This document shows positions 12,322 through 22,880 of a DNA stretch of 64,000 bases, in pieces. The position numbers and the translations under genes were made by a program. Numbering within the stretch: the stretch's first letter is position 1; every line of letters starts with the position of its first letter. Location of the stretch: assembly GCA_028671895.1 (NCBI GenBank), contig CM053810.1, positions 32,715,501 through 32,779,500 of the forward strand, read 5' to 3'. This stretch comes from Oenanthe sinensis (Eukaryota; Streptophyta; Magnoliopsida; Apiales; Apiaceae). The notes under the pieces are model-generated. The model searched no databases. It was not told the DNA's origin and saw only the letters and a program-made list of their open reading frames with translations.

Positions 12322-12665
12322 GAAAGTCTTGCTACATAATTATATAAAGTCTTACCGGATTAATTCAATAAGACTTTAAAAAGTCTTACCGAATTAACTC
12401 GGCAAGACTTTCTAAAAAGTCTTACCAAATTAACTCGGCAAGTCTTTCTAAAATGTCTTACCAAATCTGATCAACAAGACTATCTAAAAGTCTTACCGAA
12501 TTAAATTGGTAAGACCTTTTAAAAGTCTTACAGAACAGAACCGAACCAATAAGACTTATTAAAAGTCTTACTGAGTGTTCTTGCAAGACTTTTGAAAATT
12601 CTTACTGAGTTTTTCAAAAGTCTTACCGAGCAGAAAAAATCTTGCCCAACTTATTTAAAAAGACT
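12322..12665 (+). repeat. array of hairpin repeats in U3 of LTR-F
   Basis: About nine imperfect units of 30-40 bp. The best unit reads AAAGTCTTACCGA, a short AT spacer, then TCGGCAAGACTTT, so each unit can fold on itself (AAAGTCTT pairs with AAGACTTT). The array ends about 70 bases before the TATA box. Confidence 0.85.
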
Positions 12666-12737
12666 TGCAGGCTTATTTATAAAGTGTTTTGATTTTTTAA
12701 ATAATTTTTATTCAAAAGTCTTGCCAGCATTCAGCTC

Positions 12738-12745
12738 TATAAATA
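12738..12745 (+). promoter_or_regulatory. TATA box of LTR-F
   Basis: TATAAATA is conserved with the E LTR (19334-19341, reverse strand). It marks the U3/R side of the LTR promoter. Confidence 0.65.
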
Positions 12746-13152
12746 TGAGGTCTTTGGCTTCATTTTTCAAGTGTAGAAAACTTTCAAATTCAACAATTTG
12801 TCTACAAAGTTATATTCACAAACTTTCTGTGCTAGTTTGATTTTAATTCCTTAAGTACAATAATTCATGTGAAATTTGTTTTAGGAATTAAGTTTTATTC
12901 TACCGAATATTGTAACACCTTTCAAGTTTAATATACGTGTTTAACTTGAATCTTGTTTACTTACTTGCTAATTTTCTATATCTTAAATATTTATTCATGA
13001 AAATAGAAAGCTAGTAAGTTAGCCTCCCAAACATTACAAGGATTCGAACCATCAAATAAAGCAATAATTTAATTCTGCAAATTCTGAAAAGAATTTAAAA
13101 TTGTTTTAAGTATCGCATTTAACACCCCTTCTACGATACTTTCGACCCAACA

Positions 13153-13329
13153 ATATACAAAAAGATAAACAAAAATATGTACTTATGTTATACTTGAAAT
13201 AATTATCTTATTAAGAATATTAAAATTTTCTCGGGATAACTTCTCTAAATATTCATAAGCCCTAGGATTCTGTGGATTCAAATTTCATAAATTCTTTAAA
13301 TATTAACATTTAATATCTAAGAATTCAAA
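13153..13329 (-). other. 3' untranslated part of element E
   Basis: AT-rich stretch between the end of LTR-F and the stop codon of E pol. No polypurine tract or 3' LTR of E is seen here, so the 3' end of E was lost where F is now. Confidence 0.5.
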
Positions 13330-16300
13330 TCAACTCCTAGCAATCAAAAATGAACCATTGTTTAACATCCCTAGTTGACTAACCAACTTATAGAAAGTGG
13401 ATTCATCAAGTGGTTTTGTGAAGACGTCAATTATTTGATCTTCTATGGGTACCAAATGTAACACCACAGTTTCGTTCATGACATGCTCTCTAATGAAATT
13501 ATACATTATGTCAATGTGCTTGGTTCAAGAGTATTGTACGGGATTATTGAAGATGGCTAGTGCACTTGTGTTGTCGCAGAAAATTGGAATTTTTTTTAAT
13601 GCAAGTCCATAGTCATTTAGTTTATTCCTTATCCACAAGTTCTATGCACCATAGCTATCTGCCGCAATGTATTCTGCTTCGGCTGTCGAGGTAGACACTG
13701 AGTGTTGTTTCTTACTGTACTAGGAGATCAACCACTGTCAGCTTCCAGAAGTACTCTTCATGTCCATCCTGCATCCTACATAATCTGAATCTGTATATCC
13801 TATTAGATCAAAACTTGTATCTTCAGGGTACCAAATTCCACGATTCGGTATGCCCTTCAGATATCTGAAAATTCGTTTAACGACTATAAGATGAGATTCC
13901 CTAGGATCAGACTGAAACCGTGCACATAAGCATGTTGCAAACATTATGTCAGGTCCATTTGCAGTTAAATATAATAATGAGCCTATCATACTTCTATAGC
14001 TTGTGATGTCAACTTTCTTACCAGTTTCATCTTTGTCAAGCTTGGTGGATATTGGCATAGGGGATTTTACCGGAGAGGAGTCTTCTATACTGTATTTTCT
14101 CAGAAAATCCCTTACATACTTTGATTGGTAAATAAAAATTTCATCTTCCTTTTGCTTGTCTTGCAGTCCAAGGAAGCATGACAGCTCACCCATTATGCTC
14201 ATTGTGTACCTACTCTGCATTAATTTAGCAAATCTCTTGCACAAGTTTTCATTAGTAGAACCAAATATAATATCGTCAACATAAACTTGGACATATATCA
14301 TATCTTTATCATGCAATTTATAAAAGAGAGTTTTATCTATGACACCTCTAATGAAACTATTTTCAAGTAAAAACTCAAAGAGAGTGTCATACCAAGTCTT
14401 TGGTGCTTGCTTGTGTCAATAGAGGGCTTTGAAAAAAAATACAAAATCAGCAAACTCTGGATTTTCAAAGCCAGGGGGATGCTCCACATATACTTCCTCT
14501 TCTAGCTCTCCATTCAGAAAGGCACTCTTCACATCCATTTGATAAACTTTGAAATTGGAGTGTGCTGCGAATGCTAAAAATATCTTGATGGCTTCAAGTC
14601 TTGCAACTGTTACGTAGGTCTCGTCATAATCAATTCCCTCTTCTTGGGAGTAACCATTTGCCACAAGTCTGGCCTTATTCCTTATGACAATGCCATCACC
14701 GTCTAACTTATTCATGTATACCCATTTGGTTCCAATCACATATCTGTCTTTTGGCCTGGGTACCAGTGTCCATACTTCTTGTCTCTCAAACTGATTGAGA
14801 TCTTCTTGCATGGAAAGAACACAATTTGGATCAGTTAGTGCATCTTCAATCTCTTTTGGTTCTTCTTGAGATAGAAAACCTGAAAATAGCCATTCATTTG
14901 AAGTTGTACTTCTAGTTTTAACTTCAACATCTGGATCACATATGATCAATTCAAAAGGATGATCTCTGATCCATATCATTTCCCGTAGGTTTGATCTTCA
15001 TGATTTACCTTGATATTCATTGTGATGTTGTGTTCTACCAGTAGATCCATCATCTCCCCTGAGTTGCTGCCAGGATGATTGGTTGATCCTACACTGGTAT
15101 TAGTGTCATCAATTAATGTTGACACTTTCTCTCACTTGGTGCTAATCAATTATGTACATCATATATGCTCTTCTTGAATAACCGACAAAAATAGCTTTGT
15201 GTGTCTTGGCCTCGAACTTGCCGTGATGTTCATATCCATCTTTCAGCACATAACATTTGACACCAAATACATGAAAGTACTTGAGTGTTGGTTTCTTATC
15301 AGCCATTAATTCATAGGGATTCGTCATATGATCTTTGTTGATTAGAGTTCGATTCTGGGTATAACATGTTGTGTTTACTGCTTCAGCCTAGAAATAGATA
15401 TGTAACCTTGATTCACTTAACATTGTTTTTACAGCTTCAATCAGGGTTCAATTCTTCCTTTCTACAACTCCATTCTGTTGCAGAGTCCTTGGTGCTGAGT
15501 ATTGTCTTGTTATCCCCTTGTCTGAGCAAAAGTCATTCAGAACTTCATTCTTGAATTCTGTTCCATTGTCAGGCCAGATTTCCTGGACAACTAACTTTGA
15601 ATCTAACTCAATTAGCTTTACATGATCAATCACTAATTGTGGACTTTCATCCTTAGAGTTCAAGAATAAAACCCACGTGTATTTTGTGAAGTCATCTACA
15701 ATCACTAAGGCATATCTTTTCTTTGCCATAGACATAATATTCAGATGACCAAATAAATCCATGTGTAACAGTTGAAGTGGTTTAGTAATATTTGAAGAGT
15801 CTGTGCCTTTGTGAGTTGCTCTCTTTGACTTCCCTTTTTGACATGCCTCACACAACCCTTCTTGTATAAATTCCATCGGTGGCAGTCCTCTTACCAAATC
15901 CTCTTAACTAGAGAGTTCATTGTTTTGAAATTTATGTATGAGAGTTTCTTGTGCCATATACATATTTCTTCTGATGAAGCCTTTGAGTAGAAACATTTTG
16001 CTTCATCTTCAGTTCCTGAGTTGAGATCGACTATATACAAGTTTCCTTTCCTTACTTCATGTAAGGCTAGTTTGTCATCTTTAGAATGAGCTATTAAAAA
16101 CTTTTCCTTGATAAAGTTTACTTTGTATCCTTTATCACAGAAGTGACTGACATGCTGAGTAGATTGTGCTTAAGTCCTTCCACTAAAGAGACATTTTCAA
16201 TGATAACATTTCCAGCATTTAACTTTCCATATCCCATAGTCATTCTTTTGTTTTTATCTCCAAAGGTGACGATTGAGTCAACTCTTTCAACCACGCCTGA

Positions 16301-16575
16301 TAGCAGGGCCCTATCTCCAGTCGAATTCCTTGAAGATCCGGTGTCCAGGATCCATACTACCCGGTTTACCTATTTAACTCCCTGCAAATATCAAATAGAT
16401 TAAATCATCTTCGGAGCCCAAAATTGATTGGGCTCGGTATACTTAAATAATTGACCTTTGTCATCTTTGAAAACATATCCTTTCTGAACAACATCAGCAT
16501 CCACCTTGATTGTACTTACATTCCTATAAAAAGTCTTACCAACTTTCTATTTAGACTTAGGAATATATATTTCCT
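13330..16575 (-). pseudogene. E pol: protease, integrase, reverse transcriptase, RNase H (decayed)
   Basis: Minus-strand Ty1/copia pol, read right to left. Protease WILDTGSS with GYGKL and LVEGLKHNLLS lies near 16150-16360. The integrase fragment (15448-15897) has HMDLFG, DNGTEF and VVERKN, so all three catalytic acids are still present. RT (14416-14979) has [27 protein letters not shown] and [20 protein letters not shown]. 13738-14316 has VQVYVDDIIFG and the RNase H start. The C-terminal fragment ends near 13330 after VFTKPLDESTFYKLVSQLGM. Protein motifs match element C closely, far more than A or B, so E is in the same Sirevirus-like lineage. Several stops and frameshifts; not functional. 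Confidence 0.92.
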
Positions 16576-17663
16576 TCTTGACAGATTAAGGAATCGCAGT
16601 CTTGGATTTTAAAATTTTATTATTGATGTGTTGTTTAGGTATCATGTTATTTTTCTTAGTACACATGCTTTTGAAGTATGCAGACATAGAATTAAAAGCA
16701 CATAACATACAATTTACAACACTACATGGTTTATGGCATATATTTATAACAAGAATGTTATTCAAAGTAGTAGGTGTCTTAACAGATTCTATTTCAAATT
16801 TATCAGCTATTTTAAAGTTCTCAGTAGAATGATATTTGTTGTTACTCTCCCCACTATTGAGAAACCTTTTAGGTCTATTCAATTTCTTTTTTAAGTCTTT
16901 AGCACCTATACTAGGATTGAGGAAATTAGAAGTTCTCACATCTTTCACCGGTGTCTTGGATGCACTTCTCTAATCTTGGACATTAACTCTTTGTATGTCC
17001 CTAAGTTGTTCCTCTTTTTTCTTTTTTTCCTCGAGTTCCTATAACTTTATTTCATAAGAAATTAATATAGAGCTCTTAAGGATTGGTTCTACTACATGGG
17101 TTATGAAAACACTTTTAGGTGTGTCATTAATAACATGTGGTATACCCCTTTCTTCAGTACTTTTTCTGAACGGGGTGCTGTTGCTTGCCTTTCCTACAGA
17201 TTGATTATACTCAAAGCCTATTCCAACTTTTCGTTTTATCTCCTGTTGGTCAATTAGGTCGTTTACAATATAAGAGAAATTCTTATAGGCTAGATACATC
17301 TTCTATTCTTCAACTATCTAATTTTTGAGATAGGCTTCAGCCTTAACATAACAGCTGACTCTATTGACTTGAAAAGCTAAGTCCTCAGTCAACTTGTCAT
17401 TGCTGGTTTTTAACAATTTTAAAACATCATTCTCATCAGTTAAAACTTTGTTTTTGAGAATTAGTTTCTTAACTCTATCTCTTGTATCATCAACTTCTTT
17501 ACTAAGCAATTTAAACATCTTAGTTCATGAAGGATCTACCTCTTTTCCTCCTTGTCGAGTTAGAGACAATGATTCTTCGGATGAAGCCATAAGAGCAAGA
17601 TTTACCATCTCTTACTCATCATCATTGTCTGAATCATCCCAATTTTTGTCATCTGCTAGATAA
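16576..17663 (-). pseudogene. E linker between gag zinc knuckle and protease
   Basis: Minus-strand fragments 17318-17518 (heptad-like Leu/Lys pattern, probable coiled coil), 17039-17299 and 16586-16948. They lie in the position of the coiled-coil and low-complexity linker of C (24120-24626). No catalytic motif is seen. The open stretches are separated by stops. Confidence 0.65.
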
Positions 17664-18822
17664 AACTTTCCCTGATGATTTTTCACAAGTGCATCATACT
17701 TTTATTTAATATCTTCATAAGACTCTCTCTTTTTTCCTTGCTTCGGCTTCTTGCATTCAGTTACAAAGTGGCCTAGCTCATTGCAATTGAAGCAACGAAA
17801 CTTGTTTCTATCAATTAAGATGGTCTTGTAGCCGCTTTTTGACACAACTATCGAAGAACCTCCTTTTTGGAACCTTCCAAAATTTGGTTTAACTCTGTAG
17901 GAGGAGTTGCTTCGAAATGTCATGTTGCCAAATCTCCTGGCAACCATAGCTAGAGATTCATCTTCCAGCTAATCAAGTTCTTCCAAAGAGTAAAACTCAC
18001 CCTTTTCTTGGTTATTTGAAGTATGTCCAAATTCTGGAATCACATACTCCATTGAACCGTTAGAAGGTGCAACAACCTTCATTTCCTTCTTCTCAGGTGC
18101 TTCCACTATTAGTGCTTTAGAGGAACTCAAAACCTTATATCTGCCATATGTTTCTCTGGTATGGATCTGTTCCAATTCATAGGTCTTCAAAACTCTGTAG
18201 AGTCTTTCTAGGGTTACTTCTTTCATGTCCCTAGACTCCCGGATAGCTGCGATCCTATGTTCCAGATATTCTGGCAAGGTTAGCAAAAACTTCATGTTGA
18301 CCTCTTGGTTCTAGTAATATTTCTCATTGAGGTTGAGCTCGTTTATTAATTTATTGAATCTCTGAAATACCTCAGAGATACCCTCACCATGGATCTAAAC
18401 TGCTCGTATTGGGAGGTCAGGATCTCCAGTCTATTTTCTTTGACTTCTTCAGTCCCTTCGTTTATTATCTCTATTGTATCCCATATTTGTTTGGCATTTC
18501 TATAATTGACCACGTGATTATACCTCACGTAGTCTAGGGATTCTATCAATATGAGTTTGAGATTGTTATCCAGGGATACAGCTTCCTTTTCTTCATCTGT
18601 GTAGTCAGCTAGACTTTTTGGAAATTGTCTATGAGTAATTCCGACCCCATCTACCTAGTGCTCGAGAATAACTGTTATTAGAGGTTCAATACAGTTGGCC
18701 AGAATTAATGCATACTTGGGATTGGCAATCCCAATGAATAGTAACATTTTATGCTTCCACAAATTATAGTGATCTTTATCAAACTGTAGAATTTTAATGT
18801 TCGTCACTTTTTGTGTACTCAT
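17664..18822 (-). pseudogene. E gag (decayed)
   Basis: The minus-strand ATG is at 18822 (MSTQKVTNIKILQFDKDHY), closely parallel to the C gag start (MSSQKLNSIKIPPFDREHY). Then come NYRNAKQIWDT, FLLTLPEYLEHRIAAIRE and, near 17750-17800, an intact zinc knuckle CFNCNELGHFVTEC (CX2CX4HX4C). Fragments 18346-18549, 17969-18295 and 17702-17947 are separated by stops. Confidence 0.9.
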
Positions 18823-18976
18823 CTTTAAATAAGATTAAAATTTAAGTGTTTCAAAAAATAATTTATGATCATAAATAATTTTTGGATAAAAATTATTTCG
18901 AATAAAAAAATAATTTTTGAGATCTGTATGAGTTGCATAATATTTGGTTTGGATCTGATATTAAAAATATCAATCA

Positions 18977-18988
18977 GCTTTGATACCA
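18977..18988 (-). other. primer-binding site of E
   Basis: Reverse complement TGGTATCAAAGC, one mismatch from the tRNA-iMet complement. It lies between the gag leader and the LTR end. Confidence 0.85.
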
Positions 18989-18992
18989 ATTA

Positions 18993-19378
18993 TTGGTCCC
19001 TGATATTGTAGAAGGGGGGTTGAATACAATATATGAATTTAATCTCAGAATTATGGATTTTAAAATAATATTTTAAATAATCACGAAATATTCATTTTAA
19101 TAAAATAATGTTCAAGTAGAAGAGATAATTTTAAACTTAAAAAGTATTACAAAATTAATATGATGAAAAGTGTTTATAATTGATAAAATATTCTAGAACA
19201 ATTTTGACATGAATTGTTCTTGTTTAACAATTATATTCCAAACCAGCACAGAAAGTCTGTGAATTTTATAATGCAGACAAATTAATGAATTTGAATGTTT
19301 TCAATAACATAAATAATGAAGACAAGAACCTCATATTTATAGAGGTTGAAGCTAGCAACACATTTGAATAAAACTTAT
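18993..19378 (-). repeat. 5' LTR of E, truncated
   Basis: The 3' end of a reversed LTR next to the PBS (GGTCCCTGATATTGTAGAAGGGGGGTTG), about 385 bp, homologous to the right end of LTR-F. A TATTTATA (TATAAATA on the minus strand) lies at 19334-19341. Homology stops near 19378, where LTR-D sequence begins; U3 is missing. Confidence 0.75.
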
Positions 19379-19692
19379 TTGAATATTCAATATAATTTAC
19401 TATGTCTTTAATTACTGCAATATAAACGTTAGCGTAATAAATATGCTTCAAATTTTATACAAATTATATAGCTTGAAATATATGACTTGATCATGAGATA
19501 ATATACTTTAAGTGTATCATATTCTTAAAAGTCCCTAGTCGAACTTTTATTAATTAGGACAATAATAATGCGTCGAGACTAGTATGTTTATTGACAGATG
19601 ACCACATTATATTGGTCAGAAGAATAGGAATATAAATAGGAATACTAAAGTCAATGCATATATACATGTAAGAGTACAGTGTACTAGACAGG
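19379..19692 (+). repeat. LTR-D, left fragment
   Basis: Diverged forward LTR related to families A and B (GACAGATGACCACAT, TCCCTAGTCGA, AATACTAAAGTCAA). Its first about 85 bases are absent. It continues at 21253 and again at 62022 after two insertions. Confidence 0.8.
19688..19692. other. target-site duplication of solo LTR-B (ACAGG; right copy ATAGG)
   Basis: ACAGG before and ATAGG after (21253-21257) the solo LTR-B. One mismatch is consistent with an old insertion. Confidence 0.7.
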
Positions 19693-21252
19693 TGTTGGGT
19701 TCCGAGGCATAAAACGCAGCGGATTAAACGTAAATATAACAAAATTTCGGAACCCTAACGCAGGATCATGTATAATCATGGACTGATTATTGTGAAACGG
19801 AATCATACCTTTGTTTGGTCTTGACTACTACGAACTCAACGGAGATCCTAGCTTTCACGACTTGTGTCTTCCTCTTGAAAACACCTCTATGGTATCCACA
19901 CGAGCACCTTCAAGAACGTCTCACGATCTTGATTATGGAACGGATGTACTAGCCTCCTCTAGATGATTTCGAAACTGCCTTTGATGTGCTTGCTACTGCT
20001 GCTGCCTCTATAGGGTTTTTCTTATCAAAACGTTAACCCTTATTAACCCTATATTATCTATTTATAATGGTTGGTTAATAGGCCCATAATAGCAACCCAT
20101 AACAGCAAAGCCTAACCCATGTAGGTTTAGGATTAAATAATAAAATCGAATTTTATTATTTAATTAATAACTAAGTCACACTTAATTATTAATGACAGAA
20201 TTCAAATTCGAATTTATATTATTTCAATTAATTAAGTCTCACTTAATTAATATAATAAAATTCAAATAATCATCAATTAATTTAAATCTATAATTTAAAT
20301 TAATTATTCCTTAAAGTACTCTATGTGTGTGACCCTATAGGCTATTATTTAATTAGCAATAATTTTATTCTCCAATAAAATTATAAATAATGAGCGGTAT
20401 CTAGTAATACATCATTGCTACCCAATTAAATAATAATTAAATCGTTATTCGATAAAACCTTTCGTGATTAATGTTTCCGTGTAATATAATCCCTTTAACC
20501 ATATATATTATAGATTAAACTCGAGGCATGTATTTAGTCATCCTCTTCAACATTTAATCCGGGTTTACTTGATCCATGAGTAGACTATGAAAACAAATCA
20601 TTATTTGAGCACGGCCATGCATTTTATAGTCTCACTCAATCAAGAGGCCAATAATATCTCTCCTAATTATAGGAGGGTTAAATCCTTTATCTATCATTCA
20701 TATTTCTCATACAACTCATGATATACCCGATGTCCACTTTTATCATTACCCGGTCAAAGGTAACTTTTAATGTAGTCAAAGTATATTAATCCTCGTATAG
20801 AAATATAATGATCTCAAGTCAGAGGATCATTACACCATTATCACTGTGAGTCTTTCTTATGACTTTATTAAACATGAAGAATCTCACTGTGGGTCTGTCC
20901 AGTACCATGTACTCCTGCATGTACCTATGTGTTGACTTTAGTATCCTCATACTTATAACCAATGAGATGTGGTTATCTGTCAAACAACATACTAGTCTAT
21001 TTATGTATTATTATTGTCCTATAATAATAATACTCGACTAGGGACATTTAAGAATATGATATATTATATAATCTCAAGTTCAAGTCATTTACTAAATTAT
21101 ACAATGTGTATCATGATTCTTAGGACATTTATTATGCTAACAAATATATCGCAGTAATTAAAGTCATAATAAATACGTTTATTGAATAATCAAATGACAT
21201 AAATGTTTATCAAAAGAAACATTGTATTGCCTCTAGGGCACCTACACCAACA
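19693..21252 (-). repeat. solo LTR-B, reversed
   Basis: Runs from TGTTGGGTTCCGAGG to CACCAACA (perfect TGTTGG/CCAACA ends), 1560 bp, without PBS or polypurine tract beside it. Homologous over its full length to the two LTRs of element B (41436-42993 and 48682-50204). It is inserted in LTR-D. The TATAAATAG promoter box is on the minus strand near 20055. Confidence 0.92.
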
Positions 21253-21542
21253 ATAGGTCCAACGTAAGAATCTACATGGAAGATTATAATTGTGTCATAA
21301 GTAATTCTCATATTGGTGATGGTATAATGATCCTCAGACCTGAAGTCGTTATATTTAATATCCAAAGTTACCTTTAACATGGTAATGATAAATATTGAGA
21401 TTGAGTATATTATGAATTATTTGAGAAATATGAATGATCTAGATGAGATTTGAACCTCCTATTTTAGTAGGGATATTACTAGCATTTTTTTGAGTGAGAC
21501 TATGAAATGAATGATCGTGCTTAAATGTTAATTTTGTTTTAA
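21253..21542 (+). repeat. LTR-D, middle fragment
   Basis: Continues LTR-D exactly where the left fragment stopped (GTGTCATAAGTAATTCTCA, then GGTAATGATAAA, then AGTGAGACTATGAAATG), aligned with LTR-A 9880-10170. It ends at the TATAG duplication of element C. Confidence 0.85.
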
Positions 21543-21547
21543 TATAG
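21543..21547. other. target-site duplication TATAG of element C (left copy)
   Basis: TATAG immediately before the C 5' LTR. The identical TATAG follows the C 3' LTR at 62017-62021, with LTR-D resuming after it. This proves that the interval of about 40 kb is one insertion plus later nested insertions. Confidence 0.95.
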
Positions 21548-21810
21548 TGTTGGACCTAATCAAGCCTATTCTATATAATTATCTGTCTTGCTGTAACATT
21601 TTTTGTACTTCTGTAATATGTTAGTGACTTAGATGATTCAATATATTATTGTAGTTAGAAGTGTGATCAAATTGTAATTCCATGATGTAATCTATAAGCC
21701 AAAGAATAAAGTCTGTTAGAAGATTCAAGTTGAATCATGCAACTAGACAAAGAAGGCTTATTGAAGAAATAAAGAATGCACTCTGAGAATTCGACTAAGG
21801 CAAATGTATA

Positions 21811-22202
21811 TTCGAGAAATCTCCCATTCGAGAAGTCAGGAATATGCAACTAGTCGAGAAGTCTCAAAACACTCGTTGGCTCAGTATTCGATCGAGAACT
21901 ATCCATTCGAGAAGTCAAGATATTGAAGCCAATCGAGTAGTGTGAAAATGATACACATTCGAGAAGTTCAGTAAATCAATTCAAGAATTTAGCTAAAAGA
22001 GAATTCGAGAAGTGGTAGAGCTGAACCAATCGAGAAGTCTAAGCTTCAAGTATCCATTCGAGAAGTTTAGACTAATCGAGAAGTAATCAAATAAAGTATG
22101 CAATCGAGAAGTCTAGTCATTCGAGAAGTAATCCATTTAAGGACTAATCGAGAAGTCACATCAAGTACTCAATCGAGAAGTCAATCACCATGACTTCTCG
22201 AA
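21811..22202 (+). promoter_or_regulatory. array of TTCGAGAA (heat-shock-element-like) motifs in U3 of LTR-C
   Basis: Exact TTCGAGAA occurs at 21811, 21827, 21906, 21958, 22004, 22057 and 22120, and its reverse form TTCTCGAA at 22195. Another eight or so sites read ATCGAGAAGT or GTCGAGAAGT. TTCnnGAA is the core of plant heat-shock elements. The function is inferred, not shown. Confidence 0.7.
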
Positions 22203-22509
22203 GTACTTTCAACAGAGTACTCGACTATTCTAAAGAGCTATTTTTAAGGAGAATTGCAGAAGAACAAGATAGATAATTTGCAGCTCTGTCTTTGCAGGAT
22301 AAGTCAAGCCTGTGAGGATAGAGACAAGTCTACAATGAAGCTGGGAGGATAGTCAAGACAAATGATAGAAGATATAAGGTTGAACACAACAGACTATCAA
22401 AATAATTGTTAGCTAAAAATAGATAGTTGTCAAATGTAAAGTATTTCTTGTTTATTTCTAGTTTTAGCTAAACTGTCTTTTGTGAGCATGTGCCATAGGA
22501 CATGTTGTG

Positions 22510-22517
22510 TATATATT
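22510..22517 (+). promoter_or_regulatory. TATA box of LTR-C
   Basis: TATATATT about 300 bases after the motif array, conserved in the 3' LTR. Likely RNA polymerase II start region of C. Confidence 0.55.
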
Positions 22518-22831
22518 TTATGCATAGCCTCATTAGACAGTGTCTTTGAATCTGTATCAAGAATTCATACCTTGTAATCTTCCTAGAACAAGAAACTGAA
22601 ATTCAGTTTGAATTTCAGATTGTAGTAAAGTTCATTATAATACAATTAGATTGAAAGTTATATCTTGTGTTTACTTTTCTTATTGTTATATGCTTTTGTA
22701 AACACTTAGCTTGTTTCAACAGATTCTAACTCAATCAATTAAATAGTTCATCACATTTGAAAAAGGGTTAAAAATCTTTGAAATATACATTCAACCCATG
22801 TAAACTTCTGTGACTCCTAATTCCTAACAAG

Positions 22832-22843
22832 TGGTATCAGAGC
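22832..22843 (+). other. primer-binding site of C
   Basis: TGGTATCAGAGC, a perfect complement to the 3' end of plant initiator tRNA-Met, two bases after the LTR end. Confidence 0.96.
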
Positions 22844-22880
22844 ATAGACTGTTAACATAAAAATAGTTTAAAGATCAAGA

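Larger units (their letters stand above)
11465..13152 (+). repeat. LTR-F, forward (3' LTR of element F)
   Basis: Starts TGAAAGTCAT after a polypurine tract and ends CGACCCAACA, about 1.69 kb. The last 450 bases are homologous, in opposite orientation, to the LTR of element E at 18993-19378 (shared: TATAAATATGAGGT, CAATTTGTCT and ACTTTCTGTGCT). F and E are therefore related families. The 5' boundary is set by the polypurine tract and is less certain than the 3' end. The other LTR of F would lie to the left, outside the window or lost. Confidence 0.7.
21548..22829 (+). repeat. 5' LTR of element C (LTR-C, 1282 bp)
   Basis: TGTTGGACCTAATC to TCCTAACA, followed by a perfect PBS. It pairs with 60751-62016 (1266 bp). 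The two copies differ by scattered substitutions and an 18-bp indel near 21820, so the insertion is not recent. U3 holds a dense array of TCGAGAAGT motifs. Confidence 0.97.

Noticed and set aside
13153..13329. 3' LTR of E between LTR-F and E pol
   Set aside because: No TG start or polypurine tract; LTR-F has the wrong orientation to be the E 3' LTR.
21811..22202. CRISPR-like array (regular short repeats)
   Set aside because: Motif spacing is irregular, the same array recurs in both LTRs, and the context is a plant retrotransposon.
22832..22843. tRNA-Met gene fragment
   Set aside because: Only the 12-base complement of the tRNA 3' end is present, next to an LTR; it is a primer-binding site.
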